Assembly: GCF_014838715.1 (NCBI RefSeq)
Contig: NZ_CP061947.1
Location: forward strand, 1,550,001-1,614,000
DNA length: 64,000 nucleotides
DNA from: Algoriphagus sp. Y33
GTDB taxonomy: Bacteria; Bacteroidota; Bacteroidia; Cytophagales; Cyclobacteriaceae
Direction of reading: 5' to 3'
The notes under the pieces are model-generated. The model was not told where the DNA came from. It was given only the letters and a program-made list of their open reading frames with translations, and made no database searches. Each line of letters opens with the position of its first letter. Position 1 is the stretch's first letter. Position numbers and translations under genes: made by a program. This document shows positions 39,001-47,500 of the stretch, one piece after another.

Positions 39001-42000
39001 CTTCGATGAAGGCGGGTTGACTGCCGAATCGTCCAAGGTAACGGTTATAGTAGAAGCAGCTCCTTTGGAGAACCAGGCTCCTTCTATCTCGATCACGGCT
39101 CCATCCAACAACCAAAGCTATACGGAAGGCGAGGAAGTGGTGATCAAAGCCGATGCCTCGGATCCTGAAGATGAAATTTCAAAGGTTGAGTTTTATTATG
39201 GAGAAGAGCTGATCGGAGAAGTTTCTTCATCGCCTTACGAACTGGTTTGGAACAATGCTCCACTTGGTTCTTATGCGTTGATGGCCAAAGTAGTTGATGA
39301 GGGCGGGTTGACTGCCGAGTCGGAAAAGGTTACAGTGACAGTGGAAGCCACCCCAGTTGAAAACCAAGTCCCATCGGTTTCACTAGTTTCTCCAGCCAAC
39401 AACCAAAGCTATACGGAAGGCGAGGAAGTGGTGATCAAAGCCGATGCCTCGGATCCTGAAGGCGAGATTTCAAAAGTTGAGTTTTATTCCGGAGAAGAGC
39501 TGATCGGAGAGGTTTCTGCTGCTCCATATGAATTGGTCTGGAACAATGCTCCACTTGGTTCTTATGAGTTGATGGCCAAGGTATTTGATGAGGGTGGGTT
39601 GACTGCCGAGTCTTCACGGATTACAGTGGCGGTAGTGCGTGCACCGGTAGAAAATCAAGCTCCATCGGTTTCGATTACGGCACCGTTTGATAACCAGACT
39701 TTTATTGAGGGTCAGGATATCGTGTTCTCTGCCGAAGCTTCCGATCCTGAGGATGAAATAGCCTGGGTGGAGTTTTACTATGGCGAGCAGATGATCGGTC
39801 TGGTGCCCAAGGCTCCCTACCAAGTGATCTGGAAGAATGCTCCGGTAGGATCGCATGAATTGAAAACAAAGGTCTTTGATAAAGGCGGGTTGACTGCCGA
39901 GTCTTCACGGATTACAGTGGCTGTAGTGCCTGAACCAATAGAAAATCAAGCTCCATCGGTTTCGATTACGGCACCGTTTGATAACCAGACTTTTATTGAG
40001 GGTCAGGATATCGTGTTCTCTGCCGAAGCTTCCGATCCTGAGGATGAAATAGCCTGGGTTGAATTTTACTATGGCGATGAGATGATCGGTCTGGTGTCCA
40101 AGGTTCCCTACCAAGTGATCTGGAAGAATGCTCCGGTAGGATCGCATGAATTGAAAACAAAGGTCTTTGATAAAGGCGGGTTGACTGCCGAGTCTTCACG
40201 GATTACAGTGGCTGTAGTGCCTGAACCAATAGAAAATCAAGCTCCATCGGTTTCGATTACGGCACCGTTTGATAACCAGACTTTTATTGAGGGTCAGGAT
40301 ATCGTGTTCTCTGCCGAAGCTTCCGATCCTGAGGATGAAATAGCCTGGGTGGAGTTTTACTATGGCGAGCAGATGATCGGTCTGGTGCCCAAGGCTCCCT
40401 ACCAAGTGATCTGGAAGAATGCTCCGGTAGGATCGCATGAATTGAAAACAAAGGTCTTTGATAAAGGCGGGTTGACTGCCGAGTCTTCACGGATTACAGT
40501 GGCTGTAGTGCCTGAACCAATAGAAAATCAAGCTCCATCGGTTTCGATTACGGCACCGTTTGATAACCAGACTTTTATTGAGGGTCAGGATATCGTGTTC
40601 TCTGCCGAAGCTTCCGATCCTGAGGATGAAATAGCCTGGGTGGAGTTTTACTATGGCGAGCAGATGATCGGTCTGGTGCCCAAGGCTCCCTACCAAGTGA
40701 TCTGGAAGAATGCGCCTTTAGGATCGCATGAATTGAAGACCAAGGTATTCGATGAGGGTGGGTTGACTGCCGAGTCTTCACGGATTACAGTGGCTGTAGT
40801 GCCTGCTCCTGCAGAGAATCAAGCTCCTTCGGTTTCGATTACGGCACCGTTTGATAACCAGACTTTTATTGAGGGTCAGGATATCGTGTTCTCTGCCGAA
40901 GCTTCCGATCCTGAGGATGAAATAGCCTGGGTTGAATTTTACTATGGCGATGAGATGATCGGTCTGGTGTCCAAGGTTCCCTACCAAGTGATCTGGAACA
41001 ATGCGCCTGTAGGATCGCATGAATTGAAGACCAAGGTATTCGATGAGGGCGGGTTGACTGCCGAGTCGTCAAGGATTACAGTGACAGTGGAAGCAGCTCC
41101 TGTGGAGAATCAAGCGCCTTCTATCTCGATCACGGCTCCATCCAACAACCAAAGCTATACGGAAGGCGAGGAAGTTGTGATCAAAGCCGATGCCTCGGAT
41201 CCTGAAGGCGAGATCGCCAAAGTTGAGTTCTACTATGGTAATGAACTGATCGTAGAAGTTTCTTCATCGCCTTACGAACTTGTCTGGAACAATGCTCCGC
41301 TTGGCTCACATGAAGTAATGGCCAAAGTAGTTGATAAAGGCGGCTTGACTGCCGAGTCGGAAAAGGTTACAGTGACAGTGGAATCCACCCCAGTTGAAAA
41401 CCAAGTCCCATCGGTTTCACTAGTTTCTCCAGCCAACAACCAAAGCTATACGGAAGGCGAGGAAGTGGTGATCAAAGCCGATGCCTCGGATCCTGAAGGC
41501 GAGATTTCAAAAGTTGAGTTTTATTCTGGAGAAGAGCTGATCGGAGAGGTTTCTGCTGCTCCATATGAATTGGTCTGGAACAATGCTCCACTTGGTTCTT
41601 ATGAGTTGATGGCCAAGGTATTTGATGAGGGTGGGTTGACTGCCGAGTCTTCACGGATTACAGTGGCTGTAGTGCCTGAACCAATAGAAAATCAAGCTCC
41701 ATCGGTTTCGATTACGGCACCGTTTGATAACCAGACTTTTATTGAGGGTCAGGATATCGTGTTCTCTGCCGAAGCTTCCGATCCTGAGAACGAAATAGCC
41801 TGGGTTGAATTTTACTATGGCGATGAGATGATCGCTCTGGTGCCCAAGGCTCCCTACCAAGTGATCTGGAAGAATGCGCCTTTAGGATCGCATGAATTGA
41901 AAACGAAGGTCTTTGATAAAGGCGGGTTGACTGCCGAGTCTTCACGGATTACAGTGACTGTAGAAGCTGCTCCGGTAGAGAATCGAGCTCCGTCGGTTTC

Positions 42001-43129
42001 GATCACGGCTCCATCCAACAACCAAAGCTATACAGAAGGCGAGGAAGTGGTGATCAAAGCGGATGCCTCCGATCCTGAAGATGAAATTTCAAAAGTCGAG
42101 TTTTATTCCGGAGAAGAACTGATCGGAGAGGTTTCTTCATCGCCTTACGAACTGGTCTGGAACAATGCTCCGTTTGGCTCACATGAATTGATGGCCAAGG
42201 TCTTTGATAAAGGCGGGTTGACTGCCGAGTCTTCACGGATTACAGTGGCTGTAGTGCCTGCTCCTGCAGAGAATCAAGCTCCTTCGGTTTCGATTACGGC
42301 ACCGTTTAATAACCAGACTTTTATTGAGGGTCAGGATATCGTGTTCTCTGCCGAAGCTTCCGATCCTGAGGATGAAATAGCCTGGGTGGAATTTTACTAC
42401 GGAGATGAGATGGTTGCGCTCATAACTCAGAAGCCATACCAAGTAATTTGGAAGAATGCTCCTATTGGAGTACATATTCTAAAAACCAAGGTGTTTGATC
42501 ATAGTGGGGAATCAGCTGAATCTTCAAGAGTTAATATTACTGTTAACAAAACTATAGCATCTGATGTTAATGAATTGAAATTAGTAAGCCCAACTATGGG
42601 GCAACGTTTTACCTCTTCTGAGGTTATTAAGGTAGAAATTGAAGCAAAAGACCTAGAGTTTGATAGTCTTCAAGTATTGATTAATGAAAATAGAGTTGCA
42701 AAATCCGAAGAGTTAACATTTGAGTTGCCGGCAAACGTCATGCCTGTCGGTGAAAATATAATTGCAGTCATTGCTTATCTGAATGGTGTTGCCCAATCTT
42801 CTGATTGGGTTTCTGTGAAAATTGTGAATATCAATTCGAACCCTCCGAATAATTCCATAAATACATCAGGAGAAGTGGCATATACCTATGAAATAGGGCC
42901 TGTTCCTACCTCAGATATATTGAATATCTATTTTGAGAAAATGTACCAAAATGAAGATATTGAAATCACGATTTACGATATGAATGGAGCTATACAAAAG
43001 GTGATTGAAACAAACACATCTGCAGAATCAATTGCCTTGGATGTAAAAGATTATAGTGCAGGTACATATCTGATAAGGATTGTTGGAAAAGTGTATGTGT
43101 ATAAATTAAAGCGATTTGTTAAATATTAA
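33053..43129 (+). CDS. Giant secreted protein: beta-helix, 24 Ig-like repeats, T9SS sorting domain
   Basis: With the ATG at 33053 the protein has 3358 residues. A signal peptide with a long basic n-region and the core LLVFMFLVGF is cleaved near SSWA. A parallel beta-helix region paralogous to the 28893 protein occupies about 40-830. Next come 24 tandem Ig-like domains of 97 residues (839-3170) of the Big_9/cadherin-like kind: SxxItAPxnnqxxxEG, ASDPE, VEFYxG, APY, WxNAPxGxH, GLTAESS. A last diverged domain follows. A type A T9SS C-terminal sorting domain comes at about 3273-3358 (SDILNIYF, ITIYDMNG, YSAGTYLIRI). It should be exported across the outer membrane and anchored or released at the surface. 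It may be a polymer-binding or modifying adhesin. In-frame alternatives are ATG 32990 and TTG 32945. No other gene lies within 1.6 kb upstream. Confidence 0.85.
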   Translation: MKTSVQSQSKNRRDGKLNLLSKWLLVFMFLVGFKASSWATDYYFSSSSGDDTRSAGEAQNSSTPWKSIDKLNSIANQLQPGDRVLFKSGDTFYGSILITKGGSSGNPITYSSYGVGDKPIITSMLQVSSWVSRGGGIYEASLPNIDEGQVQILSLNGQLKEFGRYPNGDAANDGYLTISGVNNNLSIQGENMPGNYVGGEIVIRKNNWIIDRHEISYNSGSTISFLANPNSGYSPQGGFGYFVQNHINTLDQYGEWAYSKNDKKLYGFFGGQDPNSIDVQVATRTYLIKVSKYVQNLSFSNLSLKGANVNILNVENSGNVQIVNCQLMFAGQNGIYAHTSPDVSIKNNEINYSLSGGLFFPFGTERAVIEDNTIDHTMPFQGMANSSDLKGVGIYISSNANNSRVSRNKIYNTGFNGIHFGGNYTVIKNNLVDTYCLHKQDGGGIYTNSDGLTTSNNIGREIVGNIVLRGIGAVGGSNVNYRLAEGIYIDDNSMGIKIFDNTVSDVSGKGLYIHNNRGIDIYNNTFHKIPVQLNVTHDVTGDVVRSLHIEGNQFSSVYDNEIPYAVASIKNDIKDIGISNNNYFLDPFGAELMFRSQSPEDRPLGTKSNLPNWTSKYGFEQNSSKPEFNHEKFIVKSSTIIKESDFSSNLNIIAGTYNVTSELSTGIDGSVWKIDAGQSANGSAFIQIGSVTAGDEILIEFDTKSTSANQAVELLLEKTFNQNQEGNIYNFVTSSEVRKVKLLLKAQINATGESVVFRFPQAVQGLLIDNLKISKVETEAVRIEDYVFFQYNFSNNAVSYPLSGTYKNGKGEVFKGSVSIPAYGSVLLAKTEIEPEEINLPPTVSILEPADKQVFIEGEEILIKADASDPAGEIAKVEFYYGNELIGEVSSSPYELVWNNAPLGSHELMAKVFDEGGLTAESSRITVTVEAAPVENQAPSISITAPSNNQSYTEGEEVVIKANASDPEDGISKVEFYSGEELIGEVSAAPYELVWNNAPLGSHELMAKVFDEDGLTAESSKVTVIVEAAPVENQAPSISITAPSNNQSYTEGEEVVIKANASDPEDGISKVEFYSGEELIGEVSAAPYELVWNNAPLGSHEVMAKVFDEDGLTAESSRITVTVEAAPVENQAPSISITAPSNNQSYTEGEEVVIKADASDPEDEISKVEFYYGEELIGEVSAAPYELVWNNAPLGSHELMAKVFDEDGLTAESSRITVAVEAAPVENRAPSVSITAPSNNQSYTEGEEVVIKANASDPEGAISKVEFYSGEELIGEVSSSPYELVWNNAPLGSHELMAKVFDEDGLTAESSKVTVIVEAAPLENQAPSISITAPSNNQSYTEGEEVVIKADASDPEGEIAKVEFYYGNELIGEVSSSPYELVWNNAPLGSHELMAKVFDEGGLTAESSKVTVTVEAAPVENQAPSISITAPSNNQSYTEGEEVVIKANASDPEDGISKVEFYSGEELIGEVSAAPYELVWNNAPLGSYELMVRVFDEGGLTAESSRITVAVVRAPVENQAPSVSITAPFNNQTFIEGQDIVFSAEASDPENEIAWVEFYYGEQMIGLVSKAPYQVIWNNAPLGSHEVMAKVFDEDGLTAESSRITVTVEAAPVENQAPSISITAPSNNQSYTEGEEVVIKADASDPEDEISKVEFYSGEELIGEVSAAPYELVWNNAPLGSHELMAKVFDEDGLTAESSRITVAVEAAPVENRAPSVSITAPSNNQSYTEGEEVVIKANASDPEGAISKVEFYSGEELIGEVSSSPYELVWNNAPLGSHEVMAKVFDEDGLTAESSKVTLTVEAAPVENQTPSISITAPANNQSYTEGEEVVIKADASDPEDEISKVEFYYGEELIGEVSAAPYELVWNNAPIGSHELMAKVVDEGGLTAESEKVLIEVIELLDRPGAGNQAPSISITAPSKNQSYTEGEEVVIKADASDPEDEISKVEFYSGEELIGEVSAAPYELVWNNAPLGSHEVMATVFDEGGLTAESSKVTVIVEAAPLENQAPSISITAPSNNQSYTEGEEVVIKADASDPEDEISKVEFYYGEELIGEVSSSPYELVWNNAPLGSYALMAKVVDEGGLTAESEKVTVTVEATPVENQVPSVSLVSPANNQSYTEGEEVVIKADASDPEGEISKVEFYSGEELIGEVSAAPYELVWNNAPLGSYELMAKVFDEGGLTAESSRITVAVVRAPVENQAPSVSITAPFDNQTFIEGQDIVFSAEASDPEDEIAWVEFYYGEQMIGLVPKAPYQVIWKNAPVGSHELKTKVFDKGGLTAESSRITVAVVPEPIENQAPSVSITAPFDNQTFIEGQDIVFSAEASDPEDEIAWVEFYYGDEMIGLVSKVPYQVIWKNAPVGSHELKTKVFDKGGLTAESSRITVAVVPEPIENQAPSVSITAPFDNQTFIEGQDIVFSAEASDPEDEIAWVEFYYGEQMIGLVPKAPYQVIWKNAPVGSHELKTKVFDKGGLTAESSRITVAVVPEPIENQAPSVSITAPFDNQTFIEGQDIVFSAEASDPEDEIAWVEFYYGEQMIGLVPKAPYQVIWKNAPLGSHELKTKVFDEGGLTAESSRITVAVVPAPAENQAPSVSITAPFDNQTFIEGQDIVFSAEASDPEDEIAWVEFYYGDEMIGLVSKVPYQVIWNNAPVGSHELKTKVFDEGGLTAESSRITVTVEAAPVENQAPSISITAPSNNQSYTEGEEVVIKADASDPEGEIAKVEFYYGNELIVEVSSSPYELVWNNAPLGSHEVMAKVVDKGGLTAESEKVTVTVESTPVENQVPSVSLVSPANNQSYTEGEEVVIKADASDPEGEISKVEFYSGEELIGEVSAAPYELVWNNAPLGSYELMAKVFDEGGLTAESSRITVAVVPEPIENQAPSVSITAPFDNQTFIEGQDIVFSAEASDPENEIAWVEFYYGDEMIALVPKAPYQVIWKNAPLGSHELKTKVFDKGGLTAESSRITVTVEAAPVENRAPSVSITAPSNNQSYTEGEEVVIKADASDPEDEISKVEFYSGEELIGEVSSSPYELVWNNAPFGSHELMAKVFDKGGLTAESSRITVAVVPAPAENQAPSVSITAPFNNQTFIEGQDIVFSAEASDPEDEIAWVEFYYGDEMVALITQKPYQVIWKNAPIGVHILKTKVFDHSGESAESSRVNITVNKTIASDVNELKLVSPTMGQRFTSSEVIKVEIEAKDLEFDSLQVLINENRVAKSEELTFELPANVMPVGENIIAVIAYLNGVAQSSDWVSVKIVNINSNPPNNSINTSGEVAYTYEIGPVPTSDILNIYFEKMYQNEDIEITIYDMNGAIQKVIETNTSAESIALDVKDYSAGTYLIRIVGKVYVYKLKRFVKY
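35567..42562 (+). repeat. 24 tandem 291-bp repeats encoding Ig-like domains
   Basis: The array consists of 24 units of 97 codons; unit 11 has four extra codons (LLDRPGAG region). Two sequence types occur. Type A (SYTEGEEVVIKA, EELIGEVS, PYELVWNNAP) makes up 16 units. Type B (TFIEGQDIVFSAEASDPE, MIGLV, PYQVIWKNAP) makes up 8 units: 8, 15-19, 22 and 24. Units 15 and 17 are identical at protein level, and pairs 4-5 and 9-10 are nearly so. Several units carry a type B front with a type A end (8, 19, 22). This pattern shows recent unequal crossing-over or gene conversion. Many long antisense frames across the array are by-products of the repeat. Confidence 0.95.
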
Positions 43130-43629
43130 ATCAGATTTGTGCCTTTGCTGATAAGATTAAATTTAAGTGACTTCGCATGCTGATTTAAAAAGAAGCCTTT
43201 TTTCGGAATCCTTTTAATAAGTACGTTATGGTATCGGAAGTAAGCTATGATGAAATAGAGTCAGCCTGAGACAGGCAGGCATGACACAAGAGACACACAA
43301 TTTGTTCCGAACTTGCTTCGGGAGGGGATGATTATAATCCTGCGAGATTCTCCCGAATCGAATCCGGGACGGGTTATGGCCTATAAAAATCAAATTATAA
43401 ACACAGGAAATCAAGTAATATATTCGAAAGCTAGATGTTGTCGAAGCTTTGCCATAGAAAATTCTGGAATTGCTCCCAGTTTTCACTTTTACTTTGATCA
43501 GTCAGTTGAAAGAAAGTCAAATGGGGCTATATGCAATGTCAAATGGACAGGATGCATTCAAAATTTAGAGCTTATGTTAGCATTGGGCTTTGGGAGAAAC
43601 GATTTAGATCCATTATTAGAAAACAACTA
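43130..43629. other. 500-base intergenic region with palindromic sequences
   Basis: No convincing gene. A 106-codon frame (43313-43633) has no recognisable domain and ends in the neighbouring convergent gene. The segment 43264-43376 holds several small palindromes: GCCTG/CAGGC (43264-43276), CCGAA/TTCGG around 43304-43318, and an imperfect palindrome TCCCGAATCGAATCCGGGA around 43350-43370. These look like a dispersed noncoding repeat rather than an RNA gene. Confidence 0.45.
43187..43203 (+). terminator. Weak terminator-like hairpin after the giant gene
   Basis: AAAAAG and CTTTTTT pair across an AAGC loop, 57 bases after the stop at 43129, with a run of T at the 3' side. The stem is short and A/T-rich, so this is a tentative call. 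Confidence 0.3.
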
Positions 43630-44010
43630 TTAATTCTTGACCCCTGTCCATTCTCCGCTTAAGTTGTACAAAGAAAAGGTCCATTCCCCATTCGCAATAT
43701 TTTCAGACATATCCCCTGTAAAAACCGCTCCGGTTGATACTGAACCTGAAGCAACGCTTACATTACCATCTTTTTTCACCTCTCCCAGGACTTCAAATTC
43801 AGAATTGAGAAACTCTGAAGATATAATTCCGCTTATTTCTCCGCTGGGATGAACCTCTAGTATCCATGTTCCATTGTCGCTGTCTCCGGTATACTCCCCT
43901 GACCAAGTTCCTTGGAATTCTGAGATATAGTGTTCATCATCCTCTTTGTCAGAACAGGAAAAAAACATTGTTGTAAATAGTATAAGCAGTAATTTAGCAG
44001 CTTGTTTCAT
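43630..44010 (-). CDS. Small hypothetical lipoprotein
   Basis: A 126-residue protein with a lipoprotein signal peptide (MKQAAKLLLILFTTMFFSC, lipobox FFSC, Cys 19) and an acidic linker (SDKEDDEH). A compact beta-rich domain follows with repeated Trp-Gly patterns: FQGTWSGEYTG, GTWILEV, GEWTFSLYNLSGEWTG. These patterns are typical of small eight-stranded lipoproteins of Bacteroidetes with lipocalin- or streptavidin-like folds. The function is not known. It is convergent with the giant gene and divergent from the sensor gene. Confidence 0.7.
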   Translation of the reverse strand: MKQAAKLLLILFTTMFFSCSDKEDDEHYISEFQGTWSGEYTGDSDNGTWILEVHPSGEISGIISSEFLNSEFEVLGEVKKDGNVSVASGSVSTGAVFTGDMSENIANGEWTFSLYNLSGEWTGVKN

Positions 44011-44503
44011 GCAAATTTTAAGAGATAATGAATGAATTTATGTTCTAAAAATCAATTTGTATGAAAAACTTTAAACTTTTCATTTTAGTATGAAGGTCTT
44101 AAATTTTCAGGTTAATTAAAAGGCTGGATTATATTTTATTCGACCCCAAGGTTTACCAATGCGAAAAAAAGATTAATTTAAAGCAAGCTCAAAACTACAT
44201 GGGAGGCAGCAAAAAAATAGAATTTCTTGGAGTTTATGCATCAGTTATCCAATCTTAGATTAGGTCTGAGTTGTATTTGATATAAGGACAGGAAATAAGA
44301 GTTGAAACTTCATGATTCTTACAATAGTTCGTAGTTAAACTTTCCAGAGATTTTCTTCGGCTTGAAAACATCATTTTACGGTGATTTATGTAATAGTTAG
44401 GGATAAAAAAAGATTCGCCTGCTTTTTCAAATCAATTGTAATGAGAATGATGAAATGCTTAACTTAATTAATACCCAAATAATCGAATGAAAATCATCGG
44501 ATA
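44011..44503. other. Intergenic region between divergent lipoprotein and sensor genes
   Basis: 493 bases, AT-rich, with no coding frame. It should contain promoters for both flanking genes. I found no clear match to the Bacteroidetes TTG / TAnnTTTG promoter consensus, no strong hairpin and no RNA gene. Confidence 0.4.
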
Positions 44504-47500
44504 ATGACCAGCGTCTATATTTCTGAAGAACACCTTAGCTCTAGTAACGGCATTTTTGATCTGGCTCCTTTTCCTATGTGGGTCTATGACCGGGAAAACT
44601 ATGGGTTTCTGGCAGTAAACCGGGAGGCTATGCATCATTATGGATACTCTAGGGAAGAGTTCCTTTCAATGATGATCAATGACATCAGTGCCCAGGTTGA
44701 TATTCCGGAATTTGAGAGAATGACTGACGTAGTGCTTCCCATGACTGATGGTTTTAATCAAAGTCTATTCTGTCATCAGAAAAAAGATGGAAGTATCATT
44801 TATGTACAAATAAAAAATAACCCTGTGATTTTTGAAGGTAAACAAGCGGTACTAGTGACCGCTATAGACTTCACTGAGAGATATCAGCAGGAAGTAAGTG
44901 TCAAAAGATTAAAGCGTCAACTTAAAACTACAAGGGAATTAAACGACATTATTCTAAAGGCTGAGAATTGGACAGAGGCGTTGATACAATGTTTTCAACT
45001 TTTAGGAAAGTTTTTGAATGTGGAAAGGATTTATTTCTATCAAAATAATGCATTGGAGCAAGCTACTTCCCAAAGACTAAAATGGGTGAAGAACATGGGA
45101 GAGACTCAAGTAGATAACTTGGACTTTCAAAATATCCCATTTCCAATACTATCCCTATATACTCAATCCTTAATTGATGGAGAGCATTTCGAAGCCATTG
45201 TTTCGGATTTAGCACCTTCTCTAGTCAAGCGTTTTTTGCAAAAACAGGATACCAGAACCATTCTTGCAGTCCCAGTGATGGTCAATACCGAATTTTCAGG
45301 TTTCATCAGAGTTGATGATTGTGTAAAAGAAAGAAAATGGCAAGAAGATAAACTGCAGCTACTAAAAACTCTAACCTCATATCTTGGTCATGTAATTAAG
45401 AAAGCCCAAAAACATCAAGACCTTGTGAACAGTGAGGCTAAATTCAGGTCACTCGTACAAAATGGATCTGATCTGATAGCTATTGTGGACGCTCAGGGTT
45501 ATTATAAATACGTAGCACCTACCTCAACAAAAGTCCTTGGAATTCCTCCGGAGGAATTTATTGGAAAAAGCGCCTTTGATTTTATCAATGTTGATGATGC
45601 ACCTCGGATAAGAAAATGCTTGGAGCAATTGACTTCACAAAATGAAATAGTAATTGAGCCCTATCGCTTTCTTGATTCGCAACACAACTGGCGATGGATT
45701 CAGACCAATCTTAGCAATCATAGTTCAGATCCCGCTATAGATGGAATAGTAGCCAATACTAAAGATGTAACGGCAGAAGTGGAAAAAATGAAGGGAGAGA
45801 GGTTATTATCTTCTTTGACGAGAATTATTAGTCAGCCAAGTTCTCTGGCATTTTCCTTAACCAAGGCGTTGAAAAAATTGGTCATGCTCTCCAAAATAAA
45901 CATAGGAGAGATATGGTTAGTCTCGGAAGATAAATCTAGGATTGATTTAATTTCTAAATCATACCAAAATGAAGTTTTTAGGGACTTTTATCTAAATTTC
46001 TTAACTGTGGATAGTTTTGAGAAGAACCAAGGGCTTCCGGGCCATATTTGGAATATTCAACAACCATTTGTTATTGATAATCTTGCCGAAAGTGATTGTT
46101 TTAATCGATTGAGAGGAACTGAAAAGGTTAATTTAAAGACAGCTATAGGGATTCCTCTTTTTTACAATGACGAATTTTTGGGGGCTATAATCTGCTTCTC
46201 ATCTTTTGAGAAACAAGATCTTTCCGGTCAGATTAAACTGCTTACCGAGGTTGGATCACAAATAGGATCTGCAGTCAAACAAAAAGTTACAGAGGAGCAT
46301 TTTCGCAATTTTTATAATATTTCGCCCGATCTACACTGTCTTTTGGGGTTTGATGGTTATTTGAAAAAATTCAATAATTCTTTTGAAGAACTATTGGGGT
46401 TCAGTAGGTTAGAGTTGAGTAGTAAGCCTGTGTTTCAGTTTATTCATAAAGATGACAAAGCCAAATCTGAAGAGCGATTAAATTCTTTCATTTCAGGAGA
46501 TAATTCTAATTCATTTGAGACTAGGTTTTTAACAAAAACAGGAGAAGTAAAATGGTTGGTATGGAAAGGGAAAGTTATACCTGAATCGAAAATTATTATT
46601 GCAGTGGCTAAGGATGTCACAGGTCAAAAAATAGCAGAAATAGAACTGAGCACAGCCTATGAAAAACTTAAAAGTGCCCATAAAATCGCAAAACTGGGTT
46701 ATTGGCTTCGGGATTTTGACTCAGATATTTCTGAATGGAGTGAAGAGACCTATGCAATACATGGCTACACTCCTGAGAACTTTGTGCCTTCTATGGCCAA
46801 TGTGGCAAAAACCTTTCATCCCGATGATAGGCACCTAATCGAATCCAACCCCAATGACAAGATTGAACCGGGTACGGTCCAAAGTTTTGAGCATAGGATT
46901 TTGACGGCTTCGAATAAAATCAAATGGGTACATCAGGAAATAAGAATTTTAACTGATGAGAAGCAAATTCCTTTCAGAATAGAAGGGACTATCCAGGATA
47001 TTACAGAGCGTAAAGAATATGAATTGCAGCTGGCACTGAGCAATGAGAGGTTTCGTTTAGCTATTCAGGCAAGCAACGAAATGATTTGGGAAATAGATCA
47101 TCAAAACCAGATGATAAGTCGCAGTAGCGGTTATGAAAAACTGATCAACTATGAGGCTAGCGAGTCATTTGAAGAAGGGAATTCTTGGTTTAGGAAAATT
47201 CATACGGACGATTTAGAGGCAGTCTGGAACTCACTTCAGGCTGCCCTCAAAAATAGACACAAAAACTCTTGGTCTAAGGAATACAAGGTGTTGGCTGAGA
47301 ATGGTTCCATTGCTTATTTTGTGGATCGATGTTATATATTGAGAGATGAAAAGGGCGATCCTTTGAGATCTGTAGGTTCAGCTTTAGATGTGACAGTATC
47401 TAGACAGCAGTTGGAAAAAATCAAGCAACAAAATAACAAGCTTCGTGAAATTGCATGGTTGCAATCGCATGTGATCAGAGCTCCACTTTCCAAAATAATG

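Noticed and set aside
35616..42475. Many 60-80 codon minus-strand frames inside the repeat array
   Set aside because: They recur every 291 bases with nearly the same sequence, so they are complements of the Ig-like repeat codons. None has a domain, leader or own promoter.
35567..42562. CRISPR-like or satellite array
   Set aside because: The 291-base repeats are contiguous, in frame and encode a clear Ig-like domain; there are no short repeats separated by unique spacers.
43340..43380. Possible tRNA T-arm (AATCGAATCC)
   Set aside because: No acceptor stem, D-arm or anticodon arm could be fitted around it; the segment is better explained as a palindrome.
43313..43633. 106-codon plus-strand frame before the small lipoprotein
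   Set aside because: No domain or leader. It covers a palindromic noncoding segment and ends inside the stop of the convergent lipoprotein gene.
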